64,000 nt of DNA, from the NCBI RefSeq assembly GCF_031755915.1, contig NC_083386.1:1047501-1111500 (forward strand), written 5' to 3'. This DNA is from Ziziphus jujuba (taxonomy: Eukaryota; Streptophyta; Magnoliopsida; Rosales; Rhamnaceae). Positions 1 through 11,549 of the stretch are shown one piece after another (position 1 is the first letter of the stretch; every line of letters starts with the position of its first letter). The notes below the pieces were generated by a model. That model ran no database searches. It had not been told where the DNA came from and saw nothing but the letters and a program-made list of their open reading frames with translations. A program made the position numbers and the translations under genes.

Positions 1-1515
1 TTAGAAAAAAAAGAAGCCCTTTCATTATTATTCATTGTTAATAAAGTTAATAAAGTAACATTTTTTTAATAACTTTTTTCCCTTCCTTACCCCATAGAGA
101 TATTGAATAGAACGAGCTTTTTTTTTTTCCACTGTAAGTTTTAAATGTCCTTCAAAAGTAAGTAAATAGATTCGAAACATATAAAATGCAGTTAAGCCAG
201 CTGTGGAACAAGCGATTATTGCAAAAATTGATGAATATATCCATCTATCACTAAGAATTTCATCTTGGGACCAAAAACACGCAAGGGGTGGAATACCACA
301 CAGAGAAAGTGTACCTAATAAAAACGCAGTTTTTGTAATTGGTATATGTTTTTGTAAACCACCCATAAGAAACATATTATGGCTTTTATCTGGAGAATAT
401 CCAACAATTGTTTCCATGGAATGACTAATTTATCCGGATCCTAAAAACAACAATGCTTTCAAATAAGCATGAGTAATCAAATGAAATAAAACCGCTCGAT
501 ACAACCCTATACCTAGAGCCAACATCATATAACCCAATTGAGACATTGTAGAATAAGTTAAACCCCTTTTAATATCTTTTTGAGCAAGAGCTAAAGTGGC
601 TCCTAAAAGTAATGTTATTATCCCAATAAAATCTATTAGATTCATTATGAAAGGTATAACTATGAAAACGGAAGAAGCCAAGCTTCAAGAAAAATTCCAG
701 CTGCTACCATAGTAGCAGCGTGTATAAGAGCGGAAATAGGGGTAGGTCCTTCCATAGCATCGAGTAACCATACATGAAGGGGGAATTGGGCAGATTTAGC
801 AACTGCACCGGCAAATAATAGACAGGAACACAAAGTAACAACTGAAAAATCAACTTCATTGTTATCAACCACGTTATTGAATATTTCAAACAAATCCCTA
901 AATTCTAAACTACCTGTTATCCAATAAAAACATAAAATTCCTAATAATAACCCAAAATCCACTACACAATTAGTTACAAATGCCTTTTGACAAGCAATTG
1001 CCGCAATAGGTCGGGTGAACCAAAAACCTATTAATAGATAAGAACATATTCCAACAAATTCCCAAAAAAAATAAATTTGTATCAAATTTGAACTAGTAAC
1101 TAATCCTAACATTGAAGTATTAGAAAAACTCATATAAGCAAAAAAATCTCAAATATGCCTGATCATGAGACATATAACTATCACTATAAATAAGAACCAT
1201 AACTCCAGTAGTAGTGATTAATATTAACATAAGAGAAGTAAGTGGATCAATTAAATAGCCAAATTCTAAAGAAAAATCATTATTGATGGTCCAAGACCAT
1301 ACAGACAAATAAATAGAACTGTTATTTATTTGTTGAATAAATATATGAATGGAAAAAATCATAACTATACTTAATAGTAAAACACTAGGAAAAACCCACA
1401 TGCGGCGAAGATTTTTTATTGCCGTTGGAAAAACCAAAAGTCCTACTCCTATTAACATAGGAGTTGGAAGGGGAATGAAAGGTATGATCCATGAATATTG
1501 ATATGTATAGTCCAT
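1..1515 (-). pseudogene. ndhF: ndhF pseudogene (NUPT, 5' part)
   Basis: This is a plastid NAD(P)H dehydrogenase subunit 5 copy, a polytopic membrane protein of the NDH-1 complex. The start is the ATG at 1515-1513 (MDYTYQYSW). The frame runs to about 1140, shifts, continues from about 1133 to 670, shifts again and resumes at 681-430. There a Ser codon has become a stop right after LFLGSG, in the usual LFLGSGSIIHSME stretch. Homology continues from about 417 ([20 protein letters not shown]) to the window's left edge, so the 3' part is not seen. With two frameshifts and a nonsense change it cannot encode a working subunit. Confidence 0.93.
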
Positions 1516-2764
1516 ACAAAAGAATCTTTTTATCTTAATTAATTGTTTCTGATTCACCGGCTTTTATTTCTTTTGAAAAGGATCAGTTAATAAGAAAAGT
1601 TAAGATATACAAAACTGAAATAGAATTTTCTAGCTTTAATTATTCTGAATCTTTCTCAACTATCTCAAATATTTCAAATCAAGAGGTTAAAGTTGGTCAA
1701 ACGATATGACCAAGTTACTAGTGAAAAAGAAATATGTTTTTTTATTAAATTATTCAGTCAAATTTTATGAAGATACAAAAAATGAAAATTTAAATTTTTA
1801 TTACTATTATGTATTACAATAATTTATTTATATATATAGAGCAAGGATAAAAAATTTCACAAAAAATAGTTTTTTATTGTGACATGAAGCATAAATATAT
1901 GAAGCGTAAATAACCCTAATTTAACTCATTAAATAAAAGTTATTTAATTTAGTTTTAGTTGGATTATTCAGAATCAATAACGAATTTGAACCGATTGATT
2001 GTCTTCTATTCAAATAAAAGACTTTTGTCGGAAAGGTTATGATAAAGAAACTATGACTTCAACACGTGACTTTATATAAAATTTAAAGAAGGAATTCCTA
2101 AAATAGCTTTTATAAAACCATCTATCCTATATCTTTTTATAGATTAACTACTAGTCTCATTCTAATTTTTAAAATTTAATTAGATTTACTCATTTATCGA
2201 GCTTGACCAATTAAATAAAATGAATAATTAATAGAAACAAATTACTAAAATTTTTTTTAATAAGGATAGGTGTTGGGTTATTAAACATTTTGATGCATTT
2301 TATTCCATGAATAAAATTTCGGATGACGAAAAAAAAAAACTAGATAGAGATAGAAAGGCATAGGTTTTTTCTTTGTATTTGTTTTTTTTCTCATATCAAC
2401 TCCAATCAATTCTAGTTCTATTGCATAGTAGATTCTATAGATATAGAAGATATCAATTTGAAGGAAGATATAAGAGTACCAATAAAATAAATACAAATCT
2501 TTCTTCTAGATGTTGTATCAAATTGTATGGAATAGAAAAAAACAAATAAAAAAATTTGTATTTAATTTTTAAAAACCGCCATATTGTTTGTGTTGCTAAT
2601 AATATTTTATGCGATTTTTCTAGATCCATATTTTTATAAAGGAAGTACAATCTAGAAAATAAATAGATCAATAATTATAATTAATAGTAAAGAATAATTG
2701 GTGTTGAACAATAGATGTCTTTGACATCCAACCCTGGTAATGAATAACCTATTAGAATTTTTTA
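1516..2764. other. plastid-derived ndhF-rpl32 spacer
   Basis: AT-rich spacer between the ndhF and rpl32 copies, with no conserved reading frame. The short minus-strand frames here are low-complexity chance ORFs. It fits the long ndhF-rpl32 intergenic region of many plastomes. Confidence 0.7.
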
Positions 2765-2920
2765 ATGGCAGTTCCAAAAAAGCACACCTCTATATAATGA
2801 AAAACGCATTCGGAAAAATATTTGAAAAATGAAGGGATATTCGGCAGCATTGAAAGCTTTTTCATTAAGGAAATCTCTTTCTACGAGGAATTCAAAAAGT
2901 TTTTTTTGTGCAACAAATAA
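2765..2920 (+). pseudogene. rpl32: rpl32 pseudogene (NUPT)
   Basis: This is a copy of plastid ribosomal protein L32. The first codons (MAVPKKHTSI) match the conserved N-terminus. They are followed by in-frame TAA and TGA codons near 2795-2800 and then a frame change. The later stretch, read in another frame, still shows the family's RKNI, KRKGYWAALKAF-like and KSFF pattern. It ends with a TAA at 2918-2920. The length fits the usual 50-60 residue protein. Confidence 0.85.
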
Positions 2921-4058
2921 ATAATTCAAGATTGGGAAAAATATGAATTGATTTGACTCGAAAAGTAATCTAGTTTCAGTTTTTTTTTTTAAGTTGTTTA
3001 ATTTTATTTTATTTTTTTAGTTTGATTTTTATTTTATATTTTATAAGTTATAAAAATAAAATAAAATTGATAATTTGTCAAAGTTAAAATAATTAAACTA
3101 ATAAAAGGAATAATTTATATTCTTTCATGGTTTGATCCGATCAATAGTAATATTAAATAAATTGAAGTTGTTTTGCTCTTATAGTTGAATAGGAATTTTG
3201 TGTTGACTGAATTTGAAAATCTAAAAACGATAATTTTTTTTGTTTGAAAAAAGTGTAAAAGCAAGCACAAAATTTCACCTTTCTTTTTAGTATGTTTTAT
3301 AATTTTCAAGGTGGGGATTCTTATTTTCCCCATCGATTAGATAATTCAATAATGACAAAGATTTTTCTTTTTTATTTATATTATTTTTATACTATATATT
3401 CATATTCTAATATATTTAGAATACTATAGAATATAGAAAAGTAGGGATAAGATTTTTAGTCAAAATTAATAGATCATTTAATATAATAGATCGTTGAAAC
3501 TAATTGATTACGATTAAAATGTGTCTTATCACTTTCTAAATTCTTATTTCTCTAAGTTCGTATCACTATAGATCCTTAACTTTCACCCCAATTAATGAAA
3601 ACCCCTTTTACCTTTTTTAGGTGATTATACAAAGACTCTGCCGATTTTTTCTTCGCGGAAAATTTTTTTGTAGATTCATAAAATCCCATAAATAAGAAAT
3701 GAATCATTAAAAAATGCACATTATAAAGATAAAGAACATTTTTGAGTTTTATACACGGAATGAAGTCCGAAATATCTAGGTACAATAGTTCCCGTTTAAT
3801 CGAGCATAAACTAATAAATTCTGAAAAAACCCTAGTGTTAAGTTAAATGAAACTGACACCCTAATACTAAATATAATGATATACTGAGAAAAATAAGGAT
3901 TCTTTTTGAAAAACGATACGTTCAAATCCCTAATTTTGAAATTGTCAAAAAGTTTTTTTTTAATCATCAATTTTAATGTTTCCTAAAATATATTGCATTG
4001 AATTGTTTCGTTTAATCTTGATGATTGAATAAAAATAGGTTATTATGATTTCGAGCAA
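2921..4058. other. plastid-derived rpl32-trnL spacer
   Basis: Very AT-rich spacer in the position of the plastid rpl32-trnL(UAG) intergenic region. No gene is recognisable; the minus-strand frames here are chance ORFs. Confidence 0.65.
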
Positions 4059-4138
4059 GCCGCTATGGTGAAATCGGTAGACATGCTGCTCTTAGGAAGC
4101 AGTGCTAGAGCATCTCGGTTTGAGTCCAAGTAGCAGCA
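4059..4138 (+). pseudogene. trnL-UAG: trnL-UAG pseudogene (NUPT)
   Basis: An 80-nt copy of plastid leucine tRNA with the TAG anticodon in CTCTTAGGAAG and the class II variable arm. The acceptor, D and anticodon regions are recognisable. Several changes break it: the T-loop TTCG has become TTTG, CACG has become CATG near the D arm, and the 3' side (CCAAGTAGCAGCA) has G-to-A changes that weaken T-arm and acceptor pairing. A plastid tRNA inside a nuclear insertion is not expected to function. Confidence 0.92.
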
Positions 4139-4231
4139 TGGCATCTTCTAAAAGAGTAAGTCCTATGATGAAATCAATTCCCGATTTCCATTCCTATAAC
4201 TGAGGTACCCCATTTTTAATTTCAAAAATTT

Positions 4232-5196
4232 ATGATATTTTCAACTTTAGAGCATATATTAACTCATATATCATTTTTTTATCGTTTCAGTTGTAATTAC
4301 AATTCATTTAATAACCTTATTAATCGATGAAATCGTAGGCCTATATGATTCGTTAGAAAAAGGCATGATAGCTACTTTTTTCTGTATAACTGTATTATTA
4401 GTTACCCGATTGATTTATTTGGGACACTTACCATTAAGTAATTTATATGAATCATTAATCTTTCTTTCATGGAGTTTTTTCATTATTGATCTAGTTTCCT
4501 ATTTTAAAAAAAACAAAACTGTTTTAATTTAAACACAATAACCGCCCTAAGTGCTATTTCTACACAAGGTTTTACTACTTCGAGTCTTTTAACTGAAATG
4601 CATCAATCCGCAATGTTAGTCCCGGCTCTTCAATCCTATTGGTTAATGATGCACGTCAGTATTATGGTATCAGGCTAAGCAGCTCTTTTATGCGGATCGT
4701 TATTATCAGTAGCTCTTTTAGTCATTACATTTCAAAAATTAGTAAGGATTTTTAGTAAAAGCAACAATTTTTTAATGATCCACTTTCTTTTGGTGAGATT
4801 CAATACGTCAGCAAAAGAAACAATGTTTTACAAACCACTTCATTTCTTTCTTCAAGGAATTATTACAAATCTCAATTGATTCAACAATTGGATCTTTGGA
4901 GCTATCGTATTATTGGCCTCGGGTTTATCTTTTTAACCATAGGTATCCTTTCGGGAGCGGTGTGGGCTAATGAAGCATGGGGATCATATTGGAATTGGGA
5001 TCCTAAAGAGACTTGGGCATTTATTACTTGGACCATATTTGCGATTTATTTACATACTCGAACAAATTTTAAAAGCATAACTTCCATAATTGTGGCATCG
5101 ATGGGATATCTTATAATTTGGATATGCTATTTCGTAGTTAATCTATTAGGAATAGGGTTGCATAGTTATGGTTCTTTTACATCAATATCGAATTGA
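4232..5196 (+). pseudogene. ccsA: ccsA pseudogene (NUPT)
   Basis: This is a copy of the plastid cytochrome c heme attachment protein. The start ATG at 4232 gives [14 protein letters not shown] and then a run of seven T (about 4274) shifts the frame. Homology continues in the new frame ([31 protein letters not shown]), with further breaks around 4490-4870. The C-terminal third is open at 4876-5196 and keeps the tryptophan-rich heme-handling motif ([15 protein letters not shown]) and the family C-terminus. The length, about 965 bp, matches native ccsA. Confidence 0.92.
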
Positions 5197-5262
5197 ATTG
5201 AAGAAAGGGCTTGACGAATACAAACCTAGGACAATGTAAGCATATATATAAGAAAACTTCGT

Positions 5263-5327
5263 GTAAGCCATTGAGAAACCTTTGAATCAAGTAATGTAAA
5301 TGATTCAAATGTTTCTCAATGGCTTAC
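5263..5327. terminator. inverted-repeat hairpin between ccsA and ndhD copies
   Basis: A 27-bp stem with a single mismatch: arms 5263-5289 and 5301-5327, loop 5290-5300. It lies in the 3' spacer between the converging ccsA and ndhD copies. Plastid genes commonly have such 3' hairpins for transcript end formation, so this is probably a preserved plastid 3' element with no present function. Confidence 0.7.
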
Positions 5328-5674
5328 ATATCTAGTTAAAATAGAATTCCAACTCATTTTTTTATTTTAGTTACTTAAACTTACGAGAAGAAAAAATATT
5401 TTTTTTTTATTTTACAACGAACGGTTTTCACAATCATAGGATTTTTGTTTGATGTTTTGGTTTGTTTACTAAGGAAAACTATCAATAAAAAAATTAGATA
5501 GAATAGCTTCGACTTTGTCAACTGATAGTGAGAAAATGAAATCCAAATAAATCCCAATAGCTATTACAGGTAGTAGCATAGAGAGCGAAACAAATAGCTC
5601 TCATGGCCTAGAATATAAAAAAAATAAAAAATAAATAAAAAAAAAAGAGTTTGGAGCATTAAAAAGCTTGTATC

Positions 5675-6785
5675 TGATACGAACCTAGGACGACCTGCTC
5701 CTAAGCCTATATTATATTAGCCCAGTCTAATTATGTTCAAGTTCTAATAGTCATCTTGACCCCTAACCAACCTATGATTAGAAACTTTGATATAAAATGA
5801 AGATGACACAATAGGTGATGGAAGTCCTATTGATAAGTCAAACTAAAACACTCATTCACTAATGGTGATTTAGGTGTTCAAAGAGAATAAAGAGAATTTA
5901 ATCTCACAATTAATTTTCTGTATGAATAAGGTACTGATTATTATTGATAAAATAAGCCTTTAAATAGGCTCGAAAAGTCACACAATAAAAACCGGCCATA
6001 CAATAACCTTTCCTAAAGTGGCCGAATTTCCTACTTTCCTAAATCTAAATTCTAATTAATTAATTCCTTTATTTTGGATAAGGAAATAATTAATTTACAA
6101 TGAAAATAATAAAATTAGAACTTTTCTAAACTTATTTTTCCAGAAAATAAATAAATAAAAACCAAAAAGTAATGGTAATTTCCTAAAATAAAAAGTAGAA
6201 TCAAATTAGGAAACTAAAATGCTAGCTTTTTGACTAAGTTGACTTTGATCAATCTTTGATCAATTTGAGCTCCAAATCAGCTTCAATATTATTTTTAGGA
6301 TGCCAAATCAGCTGACCATGAAGTCCCACACGTTGCCCTTGCTTGGAAGAACGAGAAAAATCCAACTCAGCAAAATACAGTAAAGTCAGCACAAAATACA
6401 GTAAAAATAGGCCAAATTTGAAGCTGTCTGTACAACCCCTTTTTAAATGCCTTTGAAGCTGGATTGACTTGATTCCATATCCTCTTAGACATATGTATTG
6501 AATCCATAAAGAGTTGGAACCATTTCATGCTGCTTGGTGTCCATATTTGCACCAAAATCGCTACTCGGGTCCGTATCGGCTTCTACCACTTAGATGCTTA
6601 GGATAGGCTTTGTATCTTCTAGTATGGACAAGCTCTATTGAGAATTGATTACCCCATGTATAAATGTTCCCAGGTTGTCCTTAAATCTCTCAATTTGAGC
6701 TCTTGGGATTGGCCCGATCTTTATCCATTTTGGGTCAACACCCCAGCAAGTTATCGGTTGAGCGGGCTCGGGCAGAATCACATCA
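5675..6785 (-). repeat. 3' LTR of the CRM-type element
   Basis: 1111 bp, the 3' LTR relative to the minus-strand element. It differs from the partner LTR by scattered substitutions and small indels. One example is the absence of a segment near 5990 that the other copy has near 10745. The first part of this LTR is still coding for the C-terminal tail of pol. Confidence 0.88.
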
Positions 6786-7912
6786 TTCCCCTCCTTTTGA
6801 AAAGGATTTGTCCTCAAATCTAGATCATCACCTGCAGAAAAAGGGAAAAATCGGTAACATTAAATGTATCACTCATGTTTTACTCACCCAGTAAATCAAG
6901 CTTGTAGGCATTCTTGTTATTCGGCTTCAAAACTTGAAAAGATCCATCCACATGTGACATAGACTTGCACTTTTTTTTTTGTTCGGGAACTTCTCCTTTC
7001 TTGAGTGAAACAAAACCAAATCTCCTGGGTCAAACACTATCACAATAAATACTAGAAATACAAATTCATCATACTTTTTAATATTAGCAAATAATATATC
7101 CCAAATTCTCAAATTTCCATTAAGTAAAGTTTTTATTAATGCAGATAAAGTTCTATACAACAAAAGTATTTTTAAATTAGCATCTTTATAATTCATAACC
7201 AGCAATGGTTTCTTACCCAAGATAGCCTTATTAACATCCCTAAAACTCAAATAAAAATTTTTACTTTTTCTTTCTTTCCTTTCTTTTCCTTTCTCTCTCT
7301 CGACCACCATACATTTTTCCTCCCTCTCGGTTTTCTCACCATTTCTCTCGGGTTTCTCCATTCTTCTCACCCCACTTTCAGCCTTCTCATGGTTTTTCCA
7401 CTCAATTTGTGTTTTAAAATTCTTACCTTGAACAGCAAGCTCAAACTTACCTTCTTGGATGAATGGTGAAGCCGTTAGTGCCATACTAGCCTTCTCTTTA
7501 AGTGCTTCGGCCTCCTTCCTTTGTTGGATTTGTAATTGGTCTCTATATACTTCTTTTGGAGTTAATGGCTCCTGCTTGACCTTATTGCCTTTGAATCTAA
7601 AACCAATACAATTCTCTCGACCAAAATGAGTAGCATCTTTATCAAATTGTCATGGTCTACCTAATAGAATATGTCCGGCATGCATAGGCACAACATCACA
7701 CAAAACAACATCCACATATTTATCTATGTTAAATTCAACCTTGGCTTGTTTATTCACTTTTATTTCACCACCATCATTAGGCCATTGTAATCTATAAGGT
7801 TCTGGATGTTTAATAGTGGTTAAGCCTAATTTATCAACTACAAGATTACTAATTACATTTGTACAACTTCCACTATCAACAATCATACTACAAATCTTAC
7901 CTTGAATTTCAC
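6635..7912 (-). pseudogene. pol remnant: protease plus integrase tail, RT/RNase H deleted
   Basis: On the minus strand the aspartic protease comes first: active-site MIVDSGSCTNVISN near 7886, closing motif HILLGRPWQFD near 7650. A charged Lys/Glu-rich linker follows. At about 7210 the pre-RT motif KKPLLVMNYKDANL appears, and by about 7030 the frame is already in the integrase C-terminus (FDPGDLVLFHSRKEKFP). RT, RNase H and the integrase catalytic core are therefore absent. Stops follow near 7650 and 6927. The tail (MRTNPFQKEGNDVILPEPAQ, 6817-6635) runs across the purine tract into the LTR and ends with a GPIPRAQIERFKDNL segment. Confidence 0.8.
6786..6800 (-). other. polypurine tract of the CRM-type element
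   Basis: On the minus strand the bases just before the 3' LTR read as a purine run (AAAAGGAGGGGAA), directly followed by the TGATGTG start of the LTR. This is the expected plus-strand priming site. Confidence 0.8.
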
Positions 7913-7937
7913 ATCGGGTGTGGAAGATGTTCTCTCT

Positions 7938-8976
7938 TTAAATTTCATCCTCATCTATGTATGCAGCCAGCACTCTTCTAGAAACCAAGCTTAATTCAGC
8001 ATGGGAAGCATTGAAGGTTGCGGCCTCACATTCAACCTCTTCCTCCTTCTCTTGCTCGGTTTCACACTCACTTTCTTCACTTTCTGACTCTAGCTTACCA
8101 TTGCCTTTTAACACCATGATCCTTCTATTTGGGCATTGGCTAGCAATATGTCCTCTTCTCGGCACTTAAAACAAATAATTTCTCTTGATCTTGAAGGTTT
8201 AGGATCAGATTTTACCTCATTTTTATGTGCCTGGACAGATTCAGCTTTAGGCTCCCTTTTTGGTCGATTGGTGCTTTCTTCTCCCATCTTTAGCTTTGGC
8301 TTGCTTTCATAGGGTGGGTTGTTTCTCCAGCCACTTGGAATTGATCTCTCACTGTTGGAAACTCCTCCAAACCATGAGCCTACACCCCTCTCTTGAATTG
8401 ATGCTCCAATTTAATAGCCACATGCAACATCTCCCCCAATTCCACATATTGTTGCAATTCTAGTTGGTTGGCTATCTCACGATTCAAACCACCAAGGAAT
8501 CTTGCCATGGTTGCTTTTCTATCCTCATTCATGTTTAACCTCATCATAAGCATATCCATCTTCTTGTAATAATCCTCCAAAGACTTACTTCCTTGTGATA
8601 AAGATTGAAGCCTTTGATGCAACAACCTATGATAGTGTGATGGTACGAATAGCTTCCTCATGGCCCCTTTCATTTGTCGCCATGTAGTGATCAAGTCACC
8701 ACCAACTCTCCTTCGGGTGTTTTACTCATTGGTCCACCATTGAAGTGCATAATGACCAAACTTCATTGCTGCCATCTTCACCTTCTTGGCCTCCAAATAA
8801 TGATGATAATCGAAAATCATCTCCATTCTCTCTTCCCATTCCAAATATGCTTCCAGATCACTTTTACATATGAATGGTGGGATGTTTACCTTGATGTTGC
8901 CAAGATCATCATCTACATCCTCTCTCCTATGCCTCCCACAGCCTAGCCTCTCTTGTACAGCGAGTGTTTCATCCAT
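7938..8976 (-). pseudogene. gag remnant with zinc knuckle
   Basis: This is a capsid-type gag of a Ty3 element in several frames. The first block is 8976-8722 (NIKVNIPPFICKSDLEAYLEWEE..FGHYALQWW). After a break, 8694-8380 follows (TTWRQMKGAMRKLFVPSHYHRLLHQ, then GSKSLEDYYKKMDMLMMR and ATMARFLGGLNREIANQLEL). The third block, 8165-7938, has a single CCHC knuckle remnant (RRGHIASQCPNRR) and an acidic Glu-rich stretch. The stop at the 8722/8694 boundary and frame changes make it non-functional as it stands. Confidence 0.85.
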
Positions 8977-10410
8977 TCCTTCTTCAAAGCCATCTCCGAA
9001 AGTTTCCTCCTCTAGCTCCTCTCTTAGACGCCCTCAGCCTCCTCGACCTCGACCTTGTCCTCCATGAGCATCCAATCTTATATTTGGCCCTCTTTGTGAT
9101 GTTTCTATCATGTCCATCCTTTGATCTATATTGTCAAATTGGGCATTCATCTGCTGCAATTGCTCCAATATAGCCCTCATGTCCGTTTGATCACCACTCC
9201 CTGTAACTCGGGAAACACCTTTAATCCTACTGACTCCTCTTCATTAATTCTCAAATGTGGATCTCCTCTTCTCACCCTTGAATCTGCCATGTAAGTATGA
9301 ATAATACAAAAATAAAATAAATTCCCACCATCCCTCACTTGTTTCACTCAATATAAGAACTCGACACCTATGTTTGCACACTAATTTCAGCTTTTAACCC
9401 TCTTTTATGCTCACACTCTCTTGCCGTTTTCCTCTCAATGAATTATCTCAAAGTTCTAATTAGTTTTCCACAAAACATCAATTAGATCACAAGTATGTTT
9501 GAATTAAACCTATCAACAAAAGAGTAGCTAAAAGTAGGCAATACCGAAGAATTCAACAAAACCTAGTTTTTCTGCTTTTCTAGGCAAAATAAAGCAAATT
9601 AAGGAGAAATCTTTGGAATTTTTAAGAACTGGACCAAACGGTAGGAGATTAAGGATTCAAGAATAAAATTTAGGAAAAAGAATTTCAAACACGAACAAGA
9701 ATCAAATCGAACAAAAATTAATAATAATGTTGGTTGTTGTTCTTGTAATTCAAGTTATATCAATTCCTTTATCTAATTTTAATCCAAATAATTTAAACAC
9801 CCAAAATCAAAATACCCAGAAGCACAAATAATTCTCCAGAAACTCCAAATATGTAACAAATAGTCAACAATGCAACAGCTCAAAGAAATTTCCAGCAAAC
9901 TCCAACAAACCGAAATTTTTTTTTTATTCGGCTTTTCTTCTTCCTTTTTTTTTTTTTTTTTTTGCATTTTTTTCACTGACAGATCACAAAACAACTACAA
10001 TAGCAAATATCAACACTAAAAATTGCAATTCCACACCAAAAATCTACCAAACCCGTGGCCTCCAACAAAAACAAAAGTGCAGTTTTTTTTTTTTTTTTTA
10101 ATATATGTTGCTGCAAACCCTTCTTCTTCTTCTTCTTCTTTTTTTTTAAATATATGAATGCAAATATTTAAGACTAAAACAGCAAAGAAAAATCAACAAA
10201 AAGAAAAATTAACAAGAACAATGATGAAAAATAACTAACAAACTAGGAAACAAAAATATGATAAAACTAGGAAATCCTAATTCAACTAGGAATGAACTTT
10301 TTTTTTTTTTTTAAGATGCAGAACGTGTATGGGATGGATGCAACCTTAACCTAATGCTAAACTTGCAGAATCATACAAAAACAAATAAAACAAATAAAGA
10401 TAGATCAATT
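8977..10410. other. 5' leader of the CRM-type element
   Basis: Untranslated leader between primer site and gag on the minus strand. It holds a Pro/Leu-rich chance frame near 9000-9170, homopolymer A/T runs (9945-9965, 10085-10100, 10299-10312) and a short CTT repeat near 10121-10140. No gene is seen. Confidence 0.6.
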
Positions 10411-10424
10411 TGGCTCTGATACCA
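10411..10424 (-). other. primer binding site (tRNA-iMet type)
   Basis: The minus-strand sequence just inside the 5' LTR reads TGGTATCAGAGCCA, two bases from the LTR end. This is the usual plant initiator-Met tRNA primer site and sets the element's orientation as minus. Confidence 0.92.
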
Positions 10425-10426
10425 AA

Positions 10427-11549
10427 TGATACGAACCTAGGATGACCTGCTCCTAAACCCGTATTATATTAGTCCGGATCAATTATGTTCAAGTTCTAAT
10501 GGTCACCATGACCCCTAACCAACCTGTGATTAAACACCTTGGTATATAATGAAGACGCCACAATAGATGATGGAAGTCCTATTGATAAGTCAAACTAAAA
10601 CACTCATTCAGTAATGGTGTTTTAGGTGTTCAAAGAGAATAAAGAAAATTTAATCTCACAATTAATTTTCTGTATGAATAAGGTACTGATTATTATTGAT
10701 AAAATAAGCCTTTAAATAGGCTAGAAAATTCACGCAATAAACCCAAGAAGACATAAGGAAGACTGGCCATACAATAACCTTTCCTAAAGTGGCCGAATTT
10801 CCTACTTTCCTAAATCTAATTAATTAATTCCTCTATTTTGGATTAGGAAATAATTAATTTACAATGAAAATAATAAGATACGAACTTTCCTAAACTTATT
10901 TTTCCAGAAAATAAATAAATAAAAATCAAAAAGTAATGGTAATTTCCTAAAACAAAAAGTAGAATCAAATTAGGAAACTAAAATACTAGCTTTTTGACTA
11001 AGATGACTTTGACCAATATTTGACCAAATTTGAGCTCCAAATCAGCTTCTATATGCTTTTTAGGATGCCAAATACGCTGACCATGAAGTCCCACATGTTG
11101 CCCTTGCTTTGAAGAAAGAAAAAAAGCCAACTCAGCAAAATACAGTAAAGCTAGCACAAAATACAGTAAAAACAGGCCAAATTTGAAGCTGTCCATACAA
11201 CCCCTTTTTAAATGCCTTTGAAGCTGGCTTGACTTGATTCCATATCCTCTTAGATGTATGTATTGAATCCATAAAGAGTTGGAACCATTTCATATTGCTC
11301 GATGTCCATATTTGCACCAAAATCGCTACCCGAGTCCGTATCGGCTTCCACCATTTGGATGCTTAGAATAGGCTTTGTATCTTCTAGCATGGACAAGCTC
11401 TATTGAGAATTGATTACCCCCTGTATAATGCTCCCAAGTTTTCCTTAAATCTCTCAATTTGAGCTCTTATGATTGGCCCGATCTTTATCCGTGTCGGGTC
11501 AACACCCCAGCGGGTTATCTGTTAAGCAGGCTCAAGCAGAATCACATCA
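10427..11549 (-). repeat. 5' LTR of the CRM-type element
   Basis: 1123 bp, with TG...CA ends on the minus strand, followed directly by the 5-bp duplication GTATC and then the ndhD sequence. The ORF-like stretches inside it are LTR sequence shared with 5675-6785 and, in diverged form, with the solo LTR at 33807-34783. Confidence 0.9.

Larger units (their letters stand above)
5675..11549 (-). mobile_element. CRM-type Ty3/gypsy LTR retrotransposon, internally deleted
   Basis: A complete-ended element within ndhD. The LTRs are 5675-6785 and 10427-11549, both with TG...CA ends (TGATGTGATTC...CGTATCA on the minus strand). The 5-bp target duplication GTATC is perfect (5670-5674 and 11550-11554). 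A tRNA-iMet primer site and a purine tract border the LTRs. The gag (PEAYLEWEE-like, YALQWW, FVPSHY motifs) and protease (IVDSGSCTNV, HILLGRPWQFD) resemble the CRM chromovirus clade. Reverse transcriptase, RNase H and the integrase core are missing, leaving the integrase tail, so the element is non-autonomous. Clade assignment is by motif memory, not phylogeny. Confidence 0.9.

Noticed and set aside
8674..9173. Plus-strand Ser/Pro/Leu-rich frames
   Set aside because: They are antisense to gag and its leader; the minus strand has the recognisable motifs.
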